Translations under genes and position numbers: made by a program
Source of the DNA: Caryophanales bacterium UBA2753
GTDB lineage: Bacteria; Bacillota_I; Bacilli_A; RFN20; CAG-826
Direction: 5' to 3'
NCBI GenBank assembly: GCA_002353275.1
Contig: DEJH01000011.1
Coordinates: 1 to 19,805, forward strand
Length of the DNA: 19,805 nt
Shown here: positions 13,955 to 19,805 of the stretch, piece after piece
Numbering within the stretch: position 1 is the stretch's first letter
How the letters are laid out: every line of letters starts with the position of its first letter
Notes under the pieces: model-generated
Seen by the model: only the letters and a program-made list of their open reading frames with translations
Told to the model about the DNA's origin: nothing
Databases searched by the model: none

Positions 13955-16390
13955 ATGAAAAGCAAAACAAAAATTGGTGCTTTGACATTAGCTCTTGCTC
14001 TTGCTGGAGGCGCATTAATCGGTTGTAATAAAGCACCTGCACCTGCACCAGAGCCAGAAAAGGTTTTCGTTCAATACACAACCTCATCTGATTACAGCAT
14101 TACTGGAATTAAAAGTGAAGGCTATGTAAAGAATGACGATGTCGAATTCCGAGTTACTGTTACTAATGAAAAGAAAGAAATTAGTTCAGTAAAATACGAC
14201 ACCACAACTATCCAAGCTGTCGGTGGATTGTATTCTTTCAAAATGCCAGATCATGATGTCAGACTTTATGTTAATCTTAGCAATAAAGTTGATCTTGACA
14301 TCTCCTATTCTGGAACATTAAAGAAAGGTCAAACTGTTACATTTACTGTTAATGACCAAGACGGAGACCCTGCTGAAAACGTCTCGATTGAAGGCGATAG
14401 TAGCAAAGTCGAAATTAATGGAACACAAGTTAAATTTTTAACTCATGGTGATATTGAATTAACATTCCATGGAAACAATCTAACTAAAGAGATGACTTAT
14501 ACTGTTGCTGACGCAGCACACGGAGAAACAATTGATGATCCATTATCAGTTGATGACGCTGTTGAAATTGCTCACGCATTAGACATTTCTTTCAGTGCTA
14601 AAAAACAATCAACCGATCAATTTAACACAGCTTATAATGTCCCATCTGATTTAGAATATTATATTGAAGGCGTTGTCAATCCTGATAAAGAAATTACATT
14701 CAAAAGTGGTAAAGATGTTGTACAACCTTCAGAGGCTAAAAACGTTACATGCTATTTAATGGGAACTGATTTCGATTTCGAAATCTACGCGACAAGCGGT
14801 TCTAATAATTTACATCGTAGTGTTGAAGCCGGTTCTAGAGTCATCGTTAAAACACATATTATTAACTTTGGATATGGTGAATGGACTGGAGACAATAAAG
14901 ACGTCCCACATGCCACAACCGAAAAAAATAAGGGACAACCTGAAACATACAAAGATTATAATACATCAGTCTTTCCAGATATCGCAGTTGTTGATAACTC
15001 CGCTCCTACAATGGTTTCCATTAACTTTGAAGGAGAAAAATTACAAATTTCTGCTGATGCTGAACAACCAAATCATACAGCTACAGTAACTGCAACAGTT
15101 TTACCTGCTTCAGTAAATCAAGCTGCTACATTCAGTGTTGAAAATCCTACCGTTGCTTCTGTTGAAGGAACAACTGTTACTGGTCTTAAAGAAGGCAATA
15201 CAAAATTAATTGCGACCGCTGGTGAATTAAAAGATGAATTACCAGTTCAAGTCTTTGCTGGTGCTGTCGTACCTGATGCTGGTAGTGATATCGAATATCC
15301 ATTTACTGTTGCTCAAGCTAGAGCTAAAGCAATCGAAATTGGTACTACCTCCAATGGCGTTAAATACTACATCAGAGGTCTTGTTAAGAGCATTAAGACA
15401 GCTTATAGCAGCACTAACCAAAATATTTCTTTAAATCTTGTTGATAGTGCTGAATCTACTGAAATATTCATTGCTTTCCAAACTGGAATTTCCAAAGAAG
15501 AAGCTGATTCAATTGTTGAAGGAAAAACTGTTGTTACTGTTTATGGAACAATTTATAACTATCAAGGAAATACTCCTGAAACCGAAGGCAAGAAGGCTTC
15601 TTCTGTTGTTAGAATTGTTACTCCTGAAATTGAATTAACTAGTATTACAGTTTCTCCTGCCACTAAAACCTTAAAAGTTGACGAGAAATTTACCTTAACT
15701 GCAACACCAAATACTGGTGCTAAACTTGGTGAAGTTACTTGGTCAGTCCAAAGCGGTTCTGAATATGTTGATGTTGATCAAGAAGGTAAAGTTACCGCTA
15801 AAGCTGTAACTCCTGATGGTACACCTGCCGTTGTTAGAGTTACTTCTAATGCAAAATCTGATGTTTATGGTGAATGTAGTATTACCGTCAAATCTAAAGA
15901 ATCCCCTGTAACAGAAAAAACTGATGTTGTTAATGCTGAGTTTACAGGTATAGCAAAACCAACTGGCCAATATCCTTCATATTCTGATTGGTCTGGTAAA
16001 GTTGGTTCCCAATCTGGAACAACTTATGCCGGTAATAGCACTACAGCTACTGATAAAGAAAACAATTCCTTACAACTCAGGTGGGATACAAGTAAAGCAG
16101 AAAAAAGAGCTGGCATTTGGAATTCCGCTTCTGTAGGTAATGTTGTTAGCGTTACTGTTGTATTTGACGCAGCTACTGGTGATACAAGAGAATTACTTGT
16201 ATTTGGCTTAGATAGTGCATGTACCGGAGTTGCTGATACTCGCATTACTGATAACAGTAAAGCTTTAGGTTCACTTACAAAAACTAATGGTACATTAGAA
16301 ATTAGTGGTGAATACGCATTCATTGCTCTCAGATCTAAATCAGGTGCGATGTATATTACATCTTTATCAATTACCTGGAACGTCATTTAA
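13955..16390 (+). CDS. Large surface lipoprotein with OB-fold-like and bacterial Ig-like domains
   Basis: An 811-residue lipoprotein, last gene of the importer operon, with ATAGGAGG before its ATG. The signal peptide ends ALIGC (Cys24), followed by a Pro/Ala linker. A beta-domain at about 38-110, ending FKMPDHDVRLYVNL, may be related to the N-terminal domain of the nuclease. Two regions have the OB-type pattern YYIEGVV / YYIRGLV followed by strands (about 195-345 and 445-555). Two Big_2-like Ig domains fit about 352-435 and 560-646 (LTSITVSPATKTLKVDEKFTLTATP). The C-terminal beta-sandwich (about 655-811) ends MYITSLSITWNVI, a tail seen on extracellular proteins. No catalytic motif is visible. 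It looks like a binding or display protein, perhaps holding nucleic acid near the nuclease. That role is inference. Confidence 0.82.
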   Translation: MKSKTKIGALTLALALAGGALIGCNKAPAPAPEPEKVFVQYTTSSDYSITGIKSEGYVKNDDVEFRVTVTNEKKEISSVKYDTTTIQAVGGLYSFKMPDHDVRLYVNLSNKVDLDISYSGTLKKGQTVTFTVNDQDGDPAENVSIEGDSSKVEINGTQVKFLTHGDIELTFHGNNLTKEMTYTVADAAHGETIDDPLSVDDAVEIAHALDISFSAKKQSTDQFNTAYNVPSDLEYYIEGVVNPDKEITFKSGKDVVQPSEAKNVTCYLMGTDFDFEIYATSGSNNLHRSVEAGSRVIVKTHIINFGYGEWTGDNKDVPHATTEKNKGQPETYKDYNTSVFPDIAVVDNSAPTMVSINFEGEKLQISADAEQPNHTATVTATVLPASVNQAATFSVENPTVASVEGTTVTGLKEGNTKLIATAGELKDELPVQVFAGAVVPDAGSDIEYPFTVAQARAKAIEIGTTSNGVKYYIRGLVKSIKTAYSSTNQNISLNLVDSAESTEIFIAFQTGISKEEADSIVEGKTVVTVYGTIYNYQGNTPETEGKKASSVVRIVTPEIELTSITVSPATKTLKVDEKFTLTATPNTGAKLGEVTWSVQSGSEYVDVDQEGKVTAKAVTPDGTPAVVRVTSNAKSDVYGECSITVKSKESPVTEKTDVVNAEFTGIAKPTGQYPSYSDWSGKVGSQSGTTYAGNSTTATDKENNSLQLRWDTSKAEKRAGIWNSASVGNVVSVTVVFDAATGDTRELLVFGLDSACTGVADTRITDNSKALGSLTKTNGTLEISGEYAFIALRSKSGAMYITSLSITWNVI

Positions 16391-16413
16391 TTCTAGATAA
16401 TTCCATGCATATT

Positions 16414-16438
16414 AGGGGCGTGCTTGCACGCTCCTTTT
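16414..16438 (+). terminator. Rho-independent terminator of the ABC/nuclease operon
   Basis: AGGGGCGTGC (16414-16423) pairs with GCACGCTCCT (16426-16435) in a GC-rich stem with one G-U pair. The closing C-G pair probably opens to give a four-base loop. TTTT (16435-16438) follows. It is the strongest hairpin in the window and ends the seven-gene unit. Confidence 0.92.
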
Positions 16439-16443
16439 ATAAT
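16438..16443 (+). promoter_or_regulatory. -10 box TATAAT of the phosphatase/DJ-1 operon
   Basis: A perfect TATAAT begins on the last T of the preceding terminator. Transcription would start near 16450, about 20 bases before ATG 16470, with no Shine-Dalgarno sequence in that leader. A weaker TATGTT at 16453-16458 would give a leaderless message. No -35 box is clear, because that position falls in the hairpin. Confidence 0.5.
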
Positions 16444-16469
16444 GGGGAAAAATATGTTATTCTTGTGAT

Positions 16470-17588
16470 ATGAAAAAACAATTATTTTTATTACCAATTA
16501 TTATCTCTTTAAGCGCTTTGTCGTGTGGAACTAAAAGAGCTATTCCAAATACTGTCACTTTTGAATTAGATGACATTAACTTTTCTTCCCGTCATAGTGA
16601 TTTACAAAACACATTATTAAATCAGGAAGATCCTTCTACTTATATCAAAAATAATATTTCTTATTTTTTACAAAATGATGGAGAAAAACCTAAGCCTTAT
16701 GTTTTAGACATTAAAGAAACTAATGATACTGGTGACATTCCAGATTATTTCGAAGTTGAATATTATCAGTCTGAAAACAATAAATATAGAGTTAGAGGAA
16801 ACGAACTATATAACTTAATGAATGGTCAATACCATTATCGTGTACATTCATATCATGGGGATAAAGAATTCATCAGTGAAGAAAAATCTGTAAGTGTAAC
16901 CTCTTCTAATCCAAGAAATATATTTATTGAAGGAGTGGTGAACGCTAGAGATTTAGGCGGTTGGAATATTGTAGAAGGCAAGACCTTTAAACAAGGACTT
17001 ATCTATAGAACCGCTCAATTTAATAAGACTAATTATTCCGGCTCAATTGATAGCGCACCAACAGAAAATGGAAAAAGAACACTTCTTAATGAATTAAATA
17101 TCAAAACTGACATTGATTTAAGATTAACCCGTGGTGGAGAAAATGGTGGAATCACCAAATCTCCAATTAGCGATAATACAAAATTAGTGAAATGTCCGAT
17201 GTCTTATTTAAATAAAAACATCTTCACTAATGAGGAGAACAAACAATCTATTCAACTATTCTTTTCTACTTTAGCGGATATTAATAATTATCCTCTTGCC
17301 TTCCACTGTGTTAGAGGTACTGATAGAACTGGTGCTTTAGCCTATGCTTTGGGTGCATTAGTAGGAATGAATGAAGATGATTTAATGATGGATTATCTCT
17401 TCTCAAATTTAGCCCCTATTAAATCTCCTATATATGAAGAGACAATTTCTGGAGAAGAATTCTATGTTCAAGGAATTAGAAATAGTGAAGGCACAACACT
17501 AAGTGAAAAAGCTAAAAATTATTTAATGACTACTTGTGAAATAGAAGAAACAACATTAGATACTATTATTGATATTTTGGTGGATTAA
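16470..17588 (+). CDS. Secreted protein-tyrosine/dual-specificity phosphatase-like lipoprotein
   Basis: A 372-residue lipoprotein. The signal peptide ends ALSC (Cys19, a somewhat weak lipobox). Residues about 75-145 resemble a fibronectin type III domain (YVLDIKETNDTG...LMNGQYHYRVHS). The catalytic part (about 150-370) matches the Y_phosphatase3 family: NARDLGGW (158-165), GLIYRTAQF (176-184), the loop HCVRGTDRTG (279-288) with nucleophile Cys280 and Arg286 in the CX5R pattern, and a helical end. The active site is intact. Related secreted phosphatases act on phosphotyrosine, phosphoinositides or other phosphomonoesters, and the sequence does not say which. It follows a strong terminator, so it has its own transcript, shared with the DJ-1 gene two bases downstream. 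Confidence 0.88.
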   Translation: MKKQLFLLPIIISLSALSCGTKRAIPNTVTFELDDINFSSRHSDLQNTLLNQEDPSTYIKNNISYFLQNDGEKPKPYVLDIKETNDTGDIPDYFEVEYYQSENNKYRVRGNELYNLMNGQYHYRVHSYHGDKEFISEEKSVSVTSSNPRNIFIEGVVNARDLGGWNIVEGKTFKQGLIYRTAQFNKTNYSGSIDSAPTENGKRTLLNELNIKTDIDLRLTRGGENGGITKSPISDNTKLVKCPMSYLNKNIFTNEENKQSIQLFFSTLADINNYPLAFHCVRGTDRTGALAYALGALVGMNEDDLMMDYLFSNLAPIKSPIYEETISGEEFYVQGIRNSEGTTLSEKAKNYLMTTCEIEETTLDTIIDILVD

Positions 17589-17590
17589 TT

Positions 17591-18136
17591 ATGAAAGTAT
17601 TAATTATTTATGTGGATGGATTTGAAGATGTAGAAGCTTTAGCAACTAGAGATATTCTTGTTAGAGCGAAAATAGACGTTATTGACGCGAAAATTAATGA
17701 AGATAATGAAATAGTTACTTCTTCTCATAATCTCTCTATAAAGGGCTTTAAAAGCTTAAATAATATTGATGTTAATGATTTTGACGCGGTTATTCTTCCA
17801 GGAGGGAGTAGAGGAGTAAATAATTTATTGAAATCCGATAAAGTGATTTCTTTAGTTAAAGAATTTGCTAATAAAGATAAATTAGTGTGTGCGATATGCG
17901 CTGCTCCGATGGTGTTAAATAAAGCAGGACTATTAAAAGAAAAGAGATTTACTTGTTATCCTGGTTGCGAAAAAGGTTTAGAAGGAATATATACAGGTGA
18001 AGAAGTAGTGGTTTTAGATAAGATGATCACCGCTAGAAGTATGTTATATAGCATTCCTTTTGGCTTAGCGATTATTGAAAAGTTATTAGGCAAAGAAGTA
18101 AGAGACACAATTTATAGACAAATCGCTGGATTATAA
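17591..18136 (+). CDS. DJ-1/PfpI family protein
   Basis: A cytoplasmic 181-residue protein, the usual length for the single-domain DJ-1/YajL/ThiJ group. Family marks: the first strand VLIIYVDGFEDVEA with Glu15 (equivalent to DJ-1 Glu18), DAVILPGG (65-72), and the nucleophile elbow CAICAAP with Cys103. Members are reported as glyoxalase/deglycase-like enzymes or chaperones protecting against reactive carbonyls or oxidants. The reaction here cannot be chosen from sequence. ATG lies two bases after the phosphatase stop, with GGTGG as a weak ribosome site, so both come from one message although one product is outside the cell and the other inside. No obvious terminator follows. The gap to the next gene holds an AT palindrome at 18161-18176. 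Confidence 0.9.
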   Translation: MKVLIIYVDGFEDVEALATRDILVRAKIDVIDAKINEDNEIVTSSHNLSIKGFKSLNNIDVNDFDAVILPGGSRGVNNLLKSDKVISLVKEFANKDKLVCAICAAPMVLNKAGLLKEKRFTCYPGCEKGLEGIYTGEEVVVLDKMITARSMLYSIPFGLAIIEKLLGKEVRDTIYRQIAGL

Positions 18137-18193
18137 TATCAGTTAGATTTCATAAAAAATAATAAATATATTTATTCTCATTTTTAGTTGTTT

Positions 18194-18199
18194 TACAAT
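18194..18199 (+). promoter_or_regulatory. -10-like TACAAT before the DUF1846 gene
   Basis: TACAAT lies 11 bases before ATG 18211, so transcription would start about 5 bases before the start codon. There is no Shine-Dalgarno sequence. No clear -35 box is seen in the AT-rich region upstream. Consistent with a nearly leaderless message. Confidence 0.45.
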
Positions 18200-18210
18200 T
18201 TTTAACATAG

Positions 18211-19701
18211 ATGAAAAAAGAGCCATTCAACAACCAAAAGTATTTGAAGATTCAAAGAGAAAATATTCTCAAAAGAATCTCTAAATTTGGAGATAAATTA
18301 TATCTTGAATTTGGAGGAAAACTTTTTGATGATTATCACGCTTCAAGAGTGCTTCCAGGTTTTAAAAGTGATTCCAAATTACAAATGTTATTAGGAATTA
18401 AAAATAAAGTAGAACTCGTTATTGTGGTTAACGCAAATGATATTTCCTCTAATAAAGTTAGAAACGACACATTAATCACTTATCAAGAAGAAGTAGAAAG
18501 ATTAATTGATACATATCGAGAAGTCGGTTTATACGTTTCTAGTGTTGTAATCTCTTTTTATGAAAGTGGAATCACTGTTGATAACTTTATTAAGAAACTT
18601 GAACATTCAGGCTTAAACGTATACCGCCACTATAAGATAAATGGTTATCCTCATAACATTCCTTTAATCGTTTCTGAAGAAGGATTAGGAAAAAATGAAT
18701 ATATTAAAACCACTAAACCTTTAGTAGTGGTGACCGCTCCTGGCCCAGGAAGTGGAAAGATGGCAACTTGTTTAAGTCAGCTATATCACGATAATCGTAA
18801 TGGTATAAGAGCAGGATACGCTAAATATGAAACCTTCCCAGTTTGGAATTTAGCACTTAATCATCCAGTAAATTTAGCCTATGAAGCGGCAACAGTAGAT
18901 CTTAATGACGTCAATATGATTGATCCATATCATTTAGAAAAATATGGAGTGACTACTGTTAACTATAACCGTGATATTGAAGTATTCCCTTTACTTAAAA
19001 ATATTTTTGAACATATATATGGAGAATCTCCATATTTCTCACCAACAGATATGGGAGTAAATATGGTTGGTTTTGCTATTGATGATGAAGAAAAAGTAAT
19101 TAAAGCCTGTAACAGAGAAATCATTAGAAGATATTATCAAACCGAAAAGAATGTCTATCTTGGCAGATTTAAAGATGAATGCATCGATAAGATGGATATC
19201 CTTCTTAATAAAGCTAATCTTTCTATCTCATCAAGAAAATCAGTTGCTGCTTGTTTAAAAGAAGCTGAAAGAACTGAAGAACCATCAGTAGCAATTGAAC
19301 TTCCAAACGGTAAAATCATCACCGGTCATAGAAGTGATCTTTTTGGAGCGTGCGCAGCTGCTTTACTTAATGCGATTAAGCATTTAGCAAAAATTGATAA
19401 GAACATGTATCTATTAATGCCAATGGTGATTGAACCAATTAAAGAACTTAAGATGAATTTCTTACATCGTAGTAACGCTCGACTTAGAGCAGAAGAAGTT
19501 TTATTAGCTCTTTCCATTCAATCAAAAACCAACCCTTTAGCGGAACTCGCCTTAAAACAACTTCCTAAACTTGTTGGTAGTGAAGCCCATAGTTCAACTA
19601 TTCTTTCCGAAGTTGATTTAGGAACATTAACTAGACTTGGTATAAGAGTGACTGAAGAGCCAATCTCATATAAGAAGAAGTTGTACACAAACAATCAATA
19701 A
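18211..19701 (+). CDS. DUF1846 (UPF0371) family protein
   Basis: A full-length 496-residue cytoplasmic protein of the DUF1846 family, which is widespread in Firmicutes and has no settled function. Recognisable stretches are LEFGGKLFDDYHASRVLPGF (32-51), the glycine-rich TAPGPGSGKMATCLSQLYHD (175-194), GIRAGYAKYETFPVWNL (198-214), HPVNLAYEAATVDL (218-231) and SPTDMGVNMVGFAI. The glycine-rich segment resembles a P-loop, but Met replaces the Ser/Thr after Lys, so I do not call it an NTPase. The start gives a normal N-terminus. No Shine-Dalgarno sequence precedes it, and a -10-like box lies 11 bases upstream. It is a single-gene unit: the stop TAA overlaps the first bases of the terminator stem. 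Confidence 0.93.
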   Translation: MKKEPFNNQKYLKIQRENILKRISKFGDKLYLEFGGKLFDDYHASRVLPGFKSDSKLQMLLGIKNKVELVIVVNANDISSNKVRNDTLITYQEEVERLIDTYREVGLYVSSVVISFYESGITVDNFIKKLEHSGLNVYRHYKINGYPHNIPLIVSEEGLGKNEYIKTTKPLVVVTAPGPGSGKMATCLSQLYHDNRNGIRAGYAKYETFPVWNLALNHPVNLAYEAATVDLNDVNMIDPYHLEKYGVTTVNYNRDIEVFPLLKNIFEHIYGESPYFSPTDMGVNMVGFAIDDEEKVIKACNREIIRRYYQTEKNVYLGRFKDECIDKMDILLNKANLSISSRKSVAACLKEAERTEEPSVAIELPNGKIITGHRSDLFGACAAALLNAIKHLAKIDKNMYLLMPMVIEPIKELKMNFLHRSNARLRAEEVLLALSIQSKTNPLAELALKQLPKLVGSEAHSSTILSEVDLGTLTRLGIRVTEEPISYKKKLYTNNQ

Positions 19702-19720
19702 CTGCCGCCTGGCAGTTTTT
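19700..19720 (+). terminator. Rho-independent terminator of the DUF1846 gene
   Basis: AACTGCC (19700-19706) pairs with GGCAGTT (19711-19717) around a GCCT loop, running into a T-tract to 19720. The stop codon (19699-19701) is partly inside the stem. The remaining bases to 19805 are AT-rich with no gene, perhaps the upstream region of the next one. Confidence 0.9.
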
Positions 19721-19805
19721 GTTTAAAAAAATTAAAATCTCATCCAAATATTTATATTAGTATATTTCTATTAACTTAATACTATAGGGCAAACGCACGA
19801 AATAA

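Noticed and set aside
13637..16386. Minus-strand open frames opposite the nuclease operon
   Set aside because: They lie opposite well-supported genes, have no ribosome sites and encode no recognisable domains.
18161..18176. AT-only palindrome AATAAATATATTTATT as a terminator
   Set aside because: The stem has only A-T pairs and no T-tract after it, so it is weak and could be chance in AT-rich DNA.
18736..18762. P-loop-like APGPGSGKM in the DUF1846 protein
   Set aside because: The spacing does not fit Walker A and Met replaces the Ser/Thr after Lys. It is a feature of the family itself, not evidence of an NTPase.
19778..19789. TAATACTATAGGG-like string resembling a phage T7 promoter
   Set aside because: It lacks the central part of the T7 consensus and there is no phage context. 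At most it contains a weak bacterial -10 (TACTAT).

Overview
The window is AT-rich bacterial DNA with every gene on the + strand. Lipoprotein-type signal peptides, C-rich codons in the elongation factor gene, RDD membrane proteins and a DUF1846 protein all suggest a low-GC Firmicutes/Bacilli lineage, possibly one of the uncultured gut groups close to the Mollicutes. TGA ends three real genes (the antitoxin, the nucleotidase and the first RDD protein), each at a coupled gene junction. The standard code therefore applies, not the Mycoplasma code. The taxonomic guess is inference.

Layout. 1-558 is the 3' half of tuf (EF-Tu), closed by a terminator. 650-1138 is an unrecognised 162-residue protein with an almost identical copy of the tuf terminator behind it. 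1237-1841 is a RelB/RelE-type toxin-antitoxin pair with a repeated operator over its promoter. 1945-6300 is a three-gene unit: a surface 5'-nucleotidase lipoprotein with an Ig-like stalk, then two RDD membrane proteins with large extracytoplasmic loops. 6358-16390 is a seven-gene unit: a CUT1/Ugp-type ABC importer (ATPase, two permeases, solute-binding lipoprotein), a staphylococcal-nuclease/OB-fold lipoprotein, a small two-helix membrane protein and a long OB/Ig-like lipoprotein. It ends at a strong terminator. 16470-18136 is a secreted tyrosine-phosphatase-like lipoprotein followed by a DJ-1/PfpI protein. 18211-19701 is a DUF1846 protein whose stop codon lies inside its terminator. The last ~85 bases hold no gene I can support.

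Working together. The central 14 kb reads as a surface system that feeds on nucleic acid. A tethered nuclease with intact catalytic residues would cut DNA or RNA, and OB-fold and Ig-like lipoproteins could hold it. A tethered 5'-nucleotidase would remove phosphate, and an ABC importer in the same operon as the nuclease would take up the products. From memory, mycoplasmas pair a surface nuclease with Ugp-like transporter genes in the same way (MG186-MG189, MPN133-MPN136). The locus here is richer, and keeps a recognisable solute-binding protein. Its ATPase carries about 180 extra residues between the Q-loop and the ABC signature, the most unusual single feature in the window. Several transcription-unit leaders also lack a Shine-Dalgarno sequence and have -10 boxes very close to the start codon, which suggests leaderless or nearly leaderless mRNAs.
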